This document shows positions 24,789-33,225 of a stretch of 64,000 nucleotides of DNA, piece after piece. The stretch spans positions 324,878 through 388,877 of the forward strand of contig FR890815.1 of the NCBI GenBank assembly GCA_000433035.1. Reading direction: 5' to 3'. Made by a program: the position numbers and the translations under genes. How positions within the stretch are numbered: position 1 is the first letter of the stretch; every line of letters begins with the position of its first letter. A model generated the notes under the pieces. The model was not told the DNA's origin. It worked only from the letters and a program-made list of their open reading frames with translations, and ran no database searches. Origin of the DNA: Staphylococcus sp. CAG:324 (GTDB taxonomy: Bacteria > Bacillota_I > Bacilli_A > ML615J-28 > CAG-313).

Positions 24789-26361
24789 TATTTTTTTGTT
24801 AATCAAAAATTATTATAAAATGTTTTTTTGCAAATTATTTAAAAGTAAGAACAAATTGCCAGCTTTTTTACTTTTGATTCTTCTTGGTAGTTCTTTTTTT
24901 ATAATGTTTGTGAGTTTATCATATAATACTATCAATACAGCAATTTCTTTGGATATTCCTGAATTGGCTTTATCCTCTTTTTCAATCACTATTTTAATGT
25001 TTGTTTTTATGCTTATCATTAGTGAAAGTAGTCCTATTCGTAAAAATAATGATGAAGAACTATTGTTATCCCTTCCATTTAAAAAAAGAGAAGTAGTCAC
25101 TTCTAAAATAGTATATTATTTAAGTTTTGATTTATTGATCATTTTATTTTTAATTTTACCATCTTATGTTATTTATTGTATTTTGGTAAAAGGAAGTTCT
25201 TGGTTTATTCTAGTTAGAGCTTTATATGTTATTATTTGTAGTACTTTATTTGCAACTGGAATATCAGGGATTATCAGTACATATCTAATAAAAATGTCTA
25301 AAAGATTTAGATATAGCAATATAATCAATTCTATATTTAGTGTTGTTTTAGTTATGACTTTTATGATTATTTATTTAGCATTTACTTTTATCAGTCAAGA
25401 TATTTCTAAAGCAAATAAGATATATGAATTTTATCCTGTCGTTTTACTTACAAGTTCAATTTATGATGGTAAGTCATCATCATTACTTATTTTATCACTT
25501 ATCTGCTTTTCTATTTTTATTGTATCAATCATCATTAGAGCGTATTATCTTGGTAAAAGTGGGAATACTTACCATTCAAAAAATTGTAGTCTTTTATATA
25601 AGGAAAAGAAAGTAGGAAGGAGTCTTTATAGAAGAGAATTAAATAAATATTTTTCCATTCCTATTTATGTTACAAATACAATTTTTGGTCCTTTATTTAT
25701 GATTGTTATTGCTTTAGTAATTACAATCATTGGTAAACAATATTTTATAAACTTAATTGAAACAGTCATAGCCTCAGGATATGAAAGTGGCATTGCTCCT
25801 GAAAGTATAATGAGAATAATACATGAATATTTTAACTTTGGTGTAATTGCTTTAATATCAGTAATTCTTTCTGTGTCACCAACAACTTCATCAGCTATTT
25901 CTCTTGAAGGAAAAGAGTTATGGATTTTAAAGGCACATCCTATTGGTTACAAAGATGTATTTATTTCAAAATCGTTAGTCAATATAACAATTGAAGGTCT
26001 CCCTATCTTACTTGTAGGAATTTTACTTGCCACAAGGCTTGGTTTTACTTATTTGCCATTTATTATTCTCATTCCTTTTTTAGTAGTTATTTTGACTTCA
26101 ATTACGGGTTTATATATTAATTTATTATATCCTAAATTAAATTGGGAAAGTGAACAAGAGGTAGTTAAACAAGGAATTTCGGTTTTAGTAACGATGAGTG
26201 TTAATTTTATCATCGTAGTTATACCTATGGTTCTTTATTTTATCTTATCATTAAATGAAATTTTTAAATTAAGTATTGTCGCAATGAGTTATATCGTATT
26301 CATTATACTTTGTGCCATATTACTTTTTAAACAGGGGAAAAAACTATACGAAAAATTATAA
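24781..26361 (+). CDS. ABC transporter permease, large ABC-2-like membrane protein
   Basis: A 526-residue polytopic protein with about 11-12 hydrophobic segments; the first covers about residues 22-42 and a pair closes the C terminus. Sequences such as SESSPIRKNNDEELLLSLPFKKREV and SAISLEGKELWILKAHPIG resemble the paired half-repeats of long ABC-2 export permeases, where ELLLSLP and ELWILKAHPI occupy equivalent places. The start inside the ATPase gene (eight-base overlap) begins MSNIFLLIKNYYK. A terminator follows. Confidence 0.82.
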   Translation: MSNIFLLIKNYYKMFFCKLFKSKNKLPAFLLLILLGSSFFIMFVSLSYNTINTAISLDIPELALSSFSITILMFVFMLIISESSPIRKNNDEELLLSLPFKKREVVTSKIVYYLSFDLLIILFLILPSYVIYCILVKGSSWFILVRALYVIICSTLFATGISGIISTYLIKMSKRFRYSNIINSIFSVVLVMTFMIIYLAFTFISQDISKANKIYEFYPVVLLTSSIYDGKSSSLLILSLICFSIFIVSIIIRAYYLGKSGNTYHSKNCSLLYKEKKVGRSLYRRELNKYFSIPIYVTNTIFGPLFMIVIALVITIIGKQYFINLIETVIASGYESGIAPESIMRIIHEYFNFGVIALISVILSVSPTTSSAISLEGKELWILKAHPIGYKDVFISKSLVNITIEGLPILLVGILLATRLGFTYLPFIILIPFLVVILTSITGLYINLLYPKLNWESEQEVVKQGISVLVTMSVNFIIVVIPMVLYFILSLNEIFKLSIVAMSYIVFIILCAILLFKQGKKLYEKL

Positions 26362-26370
26362 TCATTTTAA

Positions 26371-26400
26371 AATAATAGATAATTTTATCTATTATTTTTT
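26371..26400 (+). terminator. Terminator of the first ABC operon
   Basis: AATAATAGATA (26371-26381) pairs with TATCTATTATT (26386-26396), then a T-run. Confidence 0.88.
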
Positions 26401-26460
26401 ATTTAAAACGGAAAAACGCTACTTTTTACGTATGTATATAGGTGAAAGGAGATCATAATA

Positions 26461-27111
26461 ATGAAAATATTTTTAAAAGTAAATTTAATCATATTATTAA
26501 TGGGTTTGACAACAACTGGTATTCTAACTATTGATGCGGCTTCTAGAACAGGACATAAGGAATTTGAAAAAATAACTTTTACTTATAATCCTGAAGCAAA
26601 ATTATTAGTTGATATGAGCGATTCTGAATTAAATGAAATGATGAAGAATGTTAAGAAAAAGGTATTTGGATGGTCCATCTATTCAAAAATTAAAAACTAT
26701 GAAGTAATTTATGAAGCAGGAACTATTTTTTCTCGCTCTAATAATACATCACAAGAAATTAATTTCAACTACAATACTGCATCGACGACTAAACAACAAT
26801 TTAGTTTTAATCTTTCTGGCACGCTTGCAATGAAAACTTCGGGAAAAATTGATGTTGTTAGTGCTAGTCTTGATAAAAGTATTAGATCTGATATTGGTTT
26901 AAAAAGTGATATTAGTTTTGAAGAAGAGATGGATTTTACAATAAAAATATTGCCTCAAAAAAAGGTATCTTTAATTGTAAAAGGAAAAGCTACTATATCA
27001 AGTGGAGCAAATAAGTATTATTTTTTAGGTATATGTACTAAAAAAGGATACTGGGAATATGTTGATGTAATCAGTGAATATTACGAGTTATATGAAGAAG
27101 AAATATATTAA
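26461..27111 (+). CDS. Secreted beta-strand-rich protein, first gene of a four-gene cassette
   Basis: A 216-residue protein with a cleavable signal (hydrophobic residues 7-24, probable cut after LTIDAA near 27). From about residue 90 to 185 the sequence is a run of alternating Ser/Thr and hydrophobic residues typical of long amphipathic strands (SGTLAMKTSGKIDVVSASL), then an FTIKILPQKKVSLIVKG stretch. This resembles the insertion region and following PPGKK-type strand of aerolysin/ETX-MTX2 pore formers; the likeness is by eye only. AAAGGAG precedes the ATG. I see no strong sigma-A promoter in the 60 bases after the upstream terminator. Confidence 0.65.
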   Translation: MKIFLKVNLIILLMGLTTTGILTIDAASRTGHKEFEKITFTYNPEAKLLVDMSDSELNEMMKNVKKKVFGWSIYSKIKNYEVIYEAGTIFSRSNNTSQEINFNYNTASTTKQQFSFNLSGTLAMKTSGKIDVVSASLDKSIRSDIGLKSDISFEEEMDFTIKILPQKKVSLIVKGKATISSGANKYYFLGICTKKGYWEYVDVISEYYELYEEEIY

Positions 27112-28024
27112 AATATTCCCAATTATAATAACAAGCCTTGTGATTATAGTAGTCATTTCAATATTGATAACAACAATTATTAGAAAAAAAGATGTTTTTT
27201 ATTTTATTACTCAGCCTAAACACTATTATTTACCCAATAGTAATTTAACTTTAGATATTGAGGTTTATAGCAATCATCAAAAAGATTATTATTTAAATAA
27301 AGATACAATTGAAAAATTACATATTAAAGATAATATAAAAAATGATTTTTATTTAGTCAAAATAAATCAAATTATTACGAAAGAAAATACAATTAAGTAT
27401 AACAATAAATATTTTTATAAATATCTTTTAAAAATAGAGATTCCAATAAAAAACCTTGATTTTCTTCAAATTAATCAAGCAATTTTAGAATTATATTATC
27501 TTTCAACAGAACAAATAAAACTAGATATTGGTAGTATTATTATATATAATGAATGTAAAAATCATCATATTCATATTAGTCATTTAAAAGGAATTGTTAA
27601 TCAAATAGATAATTTAAATATTTTAAGTGGTATTGGATTGACACTATCAAGTGATATTGATTTAAAAATTAATAATATTTTACCACTTGATAGAAGAATT
27701 AAAGTTCAAGGTAGTTTAATAAAAAAATTAAAAGAAGATAATTATGATAATTTTATAAATATGAATGATCTTTTAGATAATGAATACAAAGTATTAGAAG
27801 TGAATAGTAGTTTTCCTCCAATACTGTTAAAGAAAAATACTAAAAATCACTATTTGATACCACTTGGATATGAAAAATTATTTAGTACGCATATATTAGG
27901 ATTTATTATTGATTATTCAATTGATGGTATTTCTTATCAACAATTGATCAATCCATTTAAATTTTATGCCACTAGTTCTGTAAATTATCAGGTAATTCAA
28001 TATGAACCAAATCTTAATCATTGA
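27092..28024 (+). CDS. Membrane-anchored extracellular protein of unknown function
   Basis: A 310-residue protein not recognised. One N-terminal helix (about residues 9-31) behind a KKKYIK patch anchors a long outer domain with a strand-rich pattern and many Asn, Ile, Lys and Tyr. The start at 27092 overlaps the secreted protein gene by 20 bases; no clear ribosome binding site is seen, so coupling is likely. ATA codons are unusually frequent compared with core genes. The overlap into the next ATPase (23 bases) ties it to the cassette. A processing, docking or immunity role is possible. Confidence 0.65.
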   Translation: MKKKYIKIFPIIITSLVIIVVISILITTIIRKKDVFYFITQPKHYYLPNSNLTLDIEVYSNHQKDYYLNKDTIEKLHIKDNIKNDFYLVKINQIITKENTIKYNNKYFYKYLLKIEIPIKNLDFLQINQAILELYYLSTEQIKLDIGSIIIYNECKNHHIHISHLKGIVNQIDNLNILSGIGLTLSSDIDLKINNILPLDRRIKVQGSLIKKLKEDNYDNFINMNDLLDNEYKVLEVNSSFPPILLKKNTKNHYLIPLGYEKLFSTHILGFIIDYSIDGISYQQLINPFKFYATSSVNYQVIQYEPNLNH

Positions 28025-28598
28025 TTTAACGAAAAAATATAAAGAAAAAACGATTATTAAAAATAAATCGCTTACTATTGATGGGGATAACTATAATTTT
28101 TTAATTGGTCCTAATGGAACTGGAAAAACCACTTTCATTAAATGTTTATTAGGAGAAATTAAATATGAAGGAAAAATAGAAAAAAATAATTTAACAATAG
28201 CATATGCACCAGAAAATTTAGTAATGCCAGATTATGTGACAATGTATGATTTTTTAAAATTATTATATTTAAATAAAGTACAATCTAATGAATGCATTGA
28301 TAGTAAAATTATATATTATTTAGAACTCTTTTCCATAAAAGATTACAAAGACATGTTAATCTGTAAACTTTCTAAAGGAACAAAGCAAAAAATAGTATTA
28401 ATTCAAGCATTATTTTGTAATTGTGATATTTACATTTTTGATGAACCTTTTGATGGGTTAGATGAGAAAACTAGAAAAATATTTGTTTCTCAACTTATAA
28501 AAATAAAAAAAAGGAAAAAGATTATTATTATTTCAACTCATTATATAAAAGAGTATCATATTCGATTAAAGAGAATATTTCATTTTCCCTTATTATGA
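28002..28598 (+). CDS. Minimal ABC ATPase of the cassette
   Basis: A short, 198-residue ATP-binding protein. Walker A GPNGTGKTT (about residues 36-44), signature LSKGTKQK near 123, Walker B IYIFDEPFDGLD near 142-153, and H-loop IISTHYIKEY are all present, so it should be active; it stops soon after the H-loop, unlike typical 230-300 residue exporters. The start overlaps the anchored-protein gene by 23 bases and the stop overlaps the permease by four. Confidence 0.88.
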   Translation: MNQILIIDLTKKYKEKTIIKNKSLTIDGDNYNFLIGPNGTGKTTFIKCLLGEIKYEGKIEKNNLTIAYAPENLVMPDYVTMYDFLKLLYLNKVQSNECIDSKIIYYLELFSIKDYKDMLICKLSKGTKQKIVLIQALFCNCDIYIFDEPFDGLDEKTRKIFVSQLIKIKKRKKIIIISTHYIKEYHIRLKRIFHFPLL

Positions 28599-29311
28599 AA
28601 ATATATCAACTTCATAGGAAATATCTATTTAGTAAGATAAATGTTATTATAACTACTATCTTAATAGGAATAACTATCCTATTTAGTATTGCTATAATAG
28701 AACCCTTTAAAGATAGTTCAGTTAGATGGATGAATCGATTTTATATTACTAATAATTTTGAACAAGCGTATACAACTTTTGTAAAAATTATAATGATCTT
28801 TTTTTCTTGTTATTTGTTTAGTAGTTGTTTTAGCAAAAATAATGATAATTATTATATCATATTAATAGATAATATATCCAAAAGTAAATATTTAATCAGT
28901 AAGGTTGTTACTATAAAAATCAAAATTTTAGAAATATTAGTTATAATATTGTTCATTTATATTGTAATAAATTATGTATTTAATCAGTGGTATATCATAA
29001 ATATATCAATTTTTAAATCTTTTGGAATAATTTATCTTTTAGCAAACATATATGGATTAGTAAGTTTGATTTTGATTAAAGTAATAAATACAATATATAG
29101 TGTGATGATATCCTTAGGCTTTTATTTGATAAGTGAAATTTTAATCGATTATGAAGTTAGTTCTCAAATGATTAGTATTATTCAATTGTTTTTTCCTACA
29201 ACATACCTTAAAGATAATGATTTATTTTTAAAATATGGAATTTTTCATCTAATGATTTTAATGGCATTATATTTTTTCATTGGATATTTATTTTATTTAA
29301 AAAAAGAATAA
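28595..29311 (+). CDS. Six-helix ABC permease of the cassette
   Basis: A 238-residue polytopic protein with about six hydrophobic segments (near 17-35, 66-82, 107-128, 138-162, 168-186, 213-233), the plan of an ABC-2 permease subunit. It starts inside the ATPase stop (ATGA). With the minimal ATPase it would make a small exporter or a self-protection pump of the kind linked to bacteriocin genes. No terminator is seen before the infC promoter 14 bases later. Confidence 0.75.
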   Translation: MKIYQLHRKYLFSKINVIITTILIGITILFSIAIIEPFKDSSVRWMNRFYITNNFEQAYTTFVKIIMIFFSCYLFSSCFSKNNDNYYIILIDNISKSKYLISKVVTIKIKILEILVIILFIYIVINYVFNQWYIINISIFKSFGIIYLLANIYGLVSLILIKVINTIYSVMISLGFYLISEILIDYEVSSQMISIIQLFFPTTYLKDNDLFLKYGIFHLMILMALYFFIGYLFYLKKE

Positions 29312-29324
29312 AAAATTAAATTAG

Positions 29325-29353
29325 TTGACTAAAATATTAAGATATGATATAAT
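29325..29353 (+). promoter_or_regulatory. infC operon promoter
   Basis: TTGACT (29325-29330), 17-base spacer, TATAAT (29348-29353). Confidence 0.87.
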
Positions 29354-29359
29354 ACAAAA

Positions 29360-29495
29360 GAAATTAAATAATGTAGTGAAAAGAAGAAGTCCCACTTCTC
29401 ACCTGACTAATATAGGTTAGTAGGTAAACAGTCATGAAACTTGGTTAGAATATTTTGTGATTTGCTTAATACAGTGGGGATTCCCGCTGTTTTTT
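29360..29495 (+). promoter_or_regulatory. infC leader with attenuator (L20-type)
   Basis: Bacillota infC-rpmI-rplT operons are controlled by L20 binding a leader that ends in a terminator. Here AGAAGT-CCC-ACTTCT forms a first hairpin, ACCTGACTAAT pairs with GGTTAGTAGGT in the middle, and ACAGTGGG (29471-29478) pairs with CCCGCTGT (29483-29490) followed by TTTTTT. Location and terminator fit the L20 leader; I have not matched the protein-binding bases one by one. Confidence 0.75.
29471..29495 (+). terminator. infC leader terminator
   Basis: ACAGTGGG/CCCGCTGT hairpin plus T-run, 48 bases before the infC start; expected to be conditional. Confidence 0.85.
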
Positions 29496-29543
29496 CATTT
29501 ACACTATTAATTTAGAATTTATTTAAGAGTAGAGGTGAAATTT

Positions 29544-30083
29544 ATTAGTAAACCAGGCGATAAAAAGGATAATTTGGTAAATGAAGAAATTGAAGCTTCA
29601 TTTGTACTTGTTATTACAGAAGATGGTGAACAACTTGGAAAATTAGCTTTAGAAGATGCTTTAAAAGAAGCTGAAAACCGAGGATACGATTTAGTTTGTG
29701 TTGCGCCAAACGCTCCTGTTCCCGTTTGCAAATTAATGGATTATAGCAAATATCGATATGAACAAAGCAAAAAAGCCAAAGAAGCACGTAAGAATCAAAA
29801 AATTATCTCTGTAAAAGAAATCCGTTTGAGTCCAACCATTGATATTGGTGATTTTGAGACAAAAGCAAGGGCTGCAAGAAAATTTTTACTAGGTGGAGAC
29901 AAAGTAAAAGTGAGTTGCCGTTTTAGAGGTAGAATGATTGAGCAGGCAAATAATACAAAAGAATTATTTGTAAAGTTTGCTATGGGCTTAGAAGATATCT
30001 CACAAATTGATCAAGCTCCCTTTTTAGATGGAAGAAATATGTTTATGTCTCTTTCACCAAAATTACAAAAAAAGAAAAATTAA
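29544..30083 (+). CDS. infC: Translation initiation factor IF-3, apparent ATT start
   Basis: IF-3 keeps ribosomal subunits apart and proofreads start codons. Family motifs: VNEEI, ALKEAENRGYDLVCVAPNAPVPVCKLMDY (parts near residues 38-66), VKEIRLSPTIDIGDFETK and VSCRFRGR. The only GTG (29535) lies inside the AGAGGTGA ribosome binding site. The next sensible codon at the right distance is ATT at 29544-29546, giving 179 residues beginning (M)SKPGDKKDNLVNEEI. IF-3 genes are known for AUU starts, which let the factor repress itself. Confidence 0.93.
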   Translation: MSKPGDKKDNLVNEEIEASFVLVITEDGEQLGKLALEDALKEAENRGYDLVCVAPNAPVPVCKLMDYSKYRYEQSKKAKEARKNQKIISVKEIRLSPTIDIGDFETKARAARKFLLGGDKVKVSCRFRGRMIEQANNTKELFVKFAMGLEDISQIDQAPFLDGRNMFMSLSPKLQKKKN

Positions 30084-30101
30084 TTTTAAGGAGATTTAAT
30101 T

Positions 30102-30302
30102 ATGCCAAAAATGAGATCACATAGCGGTACTAAAAAACGCTTAACTGTAACTGCAACTGGTAAAGTTAGACGTGGCCAAGCTGGCAATAGACATCTTGCA
30201 CCAGGAAAAACACAAAAACAAACTAGACAAACTCGTAAATTTGCTCTTGTATCAACAAGCGACAAGAGACATTTGAGACAGATTTTGTCTAATATTGAGT
30301 AG
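30102..30302 (+). CDS. rpmI: 50S ribosomal protein L35
   Basis: A 66-residue basic ribosomal protein: [20 protein letters not shown] and the closing [11 protein letters not shown] pattern. Preceded by AAGGAG. Middle gene of infC-rpmI-rplT. Confidence 0.98.
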   Translation: MPKMRSHSGTKKRLTVTATGKVRRGQAGNRHLAPGKTQKQTRQTRKFALVSTSDKRHLRQILSNIE

Positions 30303-30313
30303 GAGGTAAAAGT

Positions 30314-30673
30314 ATGCCACGTACGAAAGGCGGAGTTGTTTCTAGAAGAAGACGTAATCGTGTTTTAAAACAAGCCAAAGGTTTTTTTGGTTCAAAACAT
30401 TGTTTATTTAAAGTTGCTAATCAACAAGTGATGAAATCACTTGCTTACGCTTATAGAGATCGTAAGAATAACAAACGGAATTTCCGTAAATTATGGATTG
30501 TTAGAATTAATATTGCAAGTCGTGCACTTGGTCTTAGTTACAACCAATTGATGCATGGATTAAAACTTGCTAATATTGATATTAATCGTAAGATGTTAGC
30601 AGATCTTGCTGTAAATGATGCAACAATGTTTTCAAATCTTTGTGAAACTGCTAAAAAAGCTCTTATAAAATAG
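30314..30673 (+). CDS. rplT: 50S ribosomal protein L20
   Basis: A 119-residue 23S rRNA-binding assembly protein; [41 protein letters not shown] and SYNQLMHGL are family marks. In Bacillota it also represses the operon by binding the infC leader. AGGAGG precedes it, and a strong terminator follows. Confidence 0.98.
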   Translation: MPRTKGGVVSRRRRNRVLKQAKGFFGSKHCLFKVANQQVMKSLAYAYRDRKNNKRNFRKLWIVRINIASRALGLSYNQLMHGLKLANIDINRKMLADLAVNDATMFSNLCETAKKALIK

Positions 30674-30677
30674 TTAA

Positions 30678-30710
30678 AAAAATACTAGTTTTTAAAAACT
30701 AGTATTTTTT
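30678..30710. terminator. Terminator between rplT and the phosphatase gene
   Basis: AATACTAGTTTTT (30681-30693) pairs with AAAAACTAGTATT, then six T on plus; the A-run before it lets it serve the convergent gene. Confidence 0.92.
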
Positions 30711-30715
30711 ATGTT

Positions 30716-33055
30716 TTAATGTTTTTTCCTTAAAATTAGAATCGTTCCCACAAGTAAACTAATGCTAAAAATAATTTGAGCAGCCGAATTTTTCTTACAA
30801 CCTTTTTTACTTTCTTTTTCCCAATTTGCACTAAGTGTTATAGTCTCTTTTGCATCGGTTGGAATGCTACTGATTGACTTGCCATTTAAAGTCCAACCTG
30901 TAAAAATATATCCCTCTTTTGTTGGTGTTGGTAGAGTTGGTTTATTGGAAAGGCTATATTCGGTTGGGGCATCACTTGGTAAATTTCCACCATTTAAACT
31001 ATAAATTATTTTGTATGTTTCTTCTTCCCAAACAGCTGTCAAAACAATATTAGAATTTGTATCAGTAGGAATCGCAGTAATAATAGTGCCATTTAAAGAC
31101 CATCCTTTAAAAATATATCCCTCTTTTGTGGCTTTTGATAATCTTAAAGGAAGTTCATCCATATAGAAATTTTGAGGATTATATTTACTATTTGTACCAC
31201 CCATTAATTCATAAGTAATAGTATAAGGCGCTTTTTTCCAAGTCGCTTTAAGCACAATATTATGATATGTGCCATCAGGAATAGTTTCAGTTACATCTTC
31301 ACTATCATCTAAAAGCCAACCATCAAAAAGATAGCCATCCTTGGTAGGATTTTTTAGGAATGTGGTTAAATCAATCGGTAAAGATGTACCAGTAAATTTT
31401 GAAGGATTATCAGGGTGATTGGTACCACCATCAAGATTATAGGTTATTTCATAATCTAAAAGAGCTAAATTTAATATTAGTGGTAAAGTTTTGTATAGTT
31501 TTAACCCATCAACTTTTGTAATTTCAACTTGAAATTCATAATTATAATCGGTGTAGTAACCACTCCATGATTTAGAAGTTAATTTATTAGTAGAAATGGC
31601 TATCTCTTGACCCATGTCACTTAAATTTCCACCTGTGAATTTCAAGGAAGCAACATTTCCATAAATTTTTCCATCCCAATTAATAGAAACACTACTTTTT
31701 TCTTCATCATAAGAAATGTCAAAGGCATCCAATATTTCTTGATCAGATAGTTGCTCAATTGAAGTTGGGCGCTTTGCCGTAAGAGTAAAGGTATCAATTA
31801 CTTTACCAGCTGCAGTATATAATTCCACCTTCAATTCATTACCAGTAAGTGTAAATAAAACACCAGTATTTGTAGCGGTTTTATTTACATAATCATAGTC
31901 TTCTAATAAAGAAGGTTTCGATTGACCACCATAATTTTTTAGTCCAGCAGCTCCACCTTGCAAATAAGTGATACCTAATGCTTCATCTTTTTCACCAGCT
32001 GTTGATGAGTTACTATTCCCATTATATCGAAGATTTTTTCTAGCATATACGTGTTCATGCCCATTTAAAGCAATATCGACTTGACATTCTTCAAATAGGT
32101 CTAACCAATTTCTTCTCATGATTTGCGCATCGCTCTCGTAAGCACCTGTCGCATACAAACCTGGATGAGAACCAACTATAATCCATTGAGTTGGGTTATT
32201 TTTAACAACATTTCTAAACCATTCTTGTTGTTGCGCAACATTATAATCTGTTTTTACAGTATCTAGCATAATAAAAAGAATTTGATCCCATACGAAATAA
32301 TATGATGATCCTAAACGATCACTTGGACCATTTGTAGGATTATTGTAAAATTGATTATAAATTTCATTACTAATGTAACTGCCATTACTACTAAAATAGT
32401 ATTCATGATTTCCAGGAATAGTTGCTTGTAAAAAATTACCAAGTGATGGTACATAATTATAGTAATCTATCCATTGTTGTTCATAACCACCTCTATCAAC
32501 TTGATCACCAGTCATAACAACTAAATTTGGATCAGGAGAATCGGTAGCATTCAAAATACTTTGGATTAAGTTTTCAGCATTTTTGAAAGATGAACCAACA
32601 CTTTGAATATCTGTTAAAAACATAAATGATTTATCTGAATTATCATTAGATGCGGTAGTAAAACTTTGAATACTAGATTTTACATCATTAGATATTGCTT
32701 GATAATAATATGTTGTATTTGATTTAAGATGAGTTAAATTAGCTTTACAAATATATCTTTCTGAAAAACCAGATTGTGTATCTTCTCCAACTTGATCTAA
32801 TTTCCACAATGTAGAAACAGAATCTACTCTTATGGGGTTTTCAATTTCACTACCATTCAAAGTAGTACCATAAATAACATAAGAGTTATCTACATTACAA
32901 TGATAGTTAATACCAACCTCATCATAAGATTCTCCTACGCTTGCAGTTAAATATTTGATTTCTCCTTCAGCGCGGACGGTAAAATTAATTGCAACAAATA
33001 ATATAAATACAATAACTTGTATAAATAATAGTTTTTTAAGATATTTAAAAGTCAT
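30716..33055 (-). CDS. Secreted purple acid phosphatase-like metallophosphoesterase with InlB-type repeats
   Basis: A 779-residue surface protein. Signal peptide at residues 1-28 (cut near TVRAEG). A fibronectin-like purple acid phosphatase N-terminal domain spans about 35-135. The calcineurin-like catalytic domain follows with TDIQS, MTGDQVDRGG, PGNHEYY, GSHPGLYATG and NGHEHVYARK, which supply the usual metal ligands. Three InlB B/Listeria-Bacteroides-type repeats lie at about 540-605, 612-675 and 681-745 (each begins ITY/IIY..GG and has GY.F.GW). A C-terminal helix and LRKKH tail (about 757-779) anchor it in the membrane. It likely hydrolyses phosphoesters outside the cell. Own promoter, opposite strand to its neighbours. 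Confidence 0.9.
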   Translation of the reverse strand: MTFKYLKKLLFIQVIVFILFVAINFTVRAEGEIKYLTASVGESYDEVGINYHCNVDNSYVIYGTTLNGSEIENPIRVDSVSTLWKLDQVGEDTQSGFSERYICKANLTHLKSNTTYYYQAISNDVKSSIQSFTTASNDNSDKSFMFLTDIQSVGSSFKNAENLIQSILNATDSPDPNLVVMTGDQVDRGGYEQQWIDYYNYVPSLGNFLQATIPGNHEYYFSSNGSYISNEIYNQFYNNPTNGPSDRLGSSYYFVWDQILFIMLDTVKTDYNVAQQQEWFRNVVKNNPTQWIIVGSHPGLYATGAYESDAQIMRRNWLDLFEECQVDIALNGHEHVYARKNLRYNGNSNSSTAGEKDEALGITYLQGGAAGLKNYGGQSKPSLLEDYDYVNKTATNTGVLFTLTGNELKVELYTAAGKVIDTFTLTAKRPTSIEQLSDQEILDAFDISYDEEKSSVSINWDGKIYGNVASLKFTGGNLSDMGQEIAISTNKLTSKSWSGYYTDYNYEFQVEITKVDGLKLYKTLPLILNLALLDYEITYNLDGGTNHPDNPSKFTGTSLPIDLTTFLKNPTKDGYLFDGWLLDDSEDVTETIPDGTYHNIVLKATWKKAPYTITYELMGGTNSKYNPQNFYMDELPLRLSKATKEGYIFKGWSLNGTIITAIPTDTNSNIVLTAVWEEETYKIIYSLNGGNLPSDAPTEYSLSNKPTLPTPTKEGYIFTGWTLNGKSISSIPTDAKETITLSANWEKESKKGCKKNSAAQIIFSISLLVGTILILRKKH

Positions 33056-33082
33056 TTTATACCTCCTCGTATTGACAATTTT

Positions 33083-33111
33083 ATTTTATCATAATCAGAA
33101 TATTTTTTCAA
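33083..33111 (-). promoter_or_regulatory. Promoter of the phosphatase gene
   Basis: Minus strand TTGAAA (plus 33106-33111), 17-base spacer, TAAAAT (plus 33083-33088); GAGGAGG ribosome binding site follows. Confidence 0.75.
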
Positions 33112-33175
33112 CTGTTATATAAAAAGAAATGAAAGCGGTTTTATCATTATCTTATATCTTTATTTAACATAAAAT

Positions 33176-33204
33176 TTTACTTTTGGTAAAAAATATGATA
33201 TAAT
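33176..33204 (+). promoter_or_regulatory. Promoter of the DUF1189-like gene and leuS
   Basis: TTTACT (33176-33181), 17-base spacer, TATAAT (33199-33204). Confidence 0.7.
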
Positions 33205-33225
33205 AAATATAAAATGGAGGCAATT

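Noticed and set aside
31000..31450. Regular DNA-level repeats resembling a CRISPR array
   Set aside because: They are the coding repeats of the three InlB-type domains: long, diverged and in frame.
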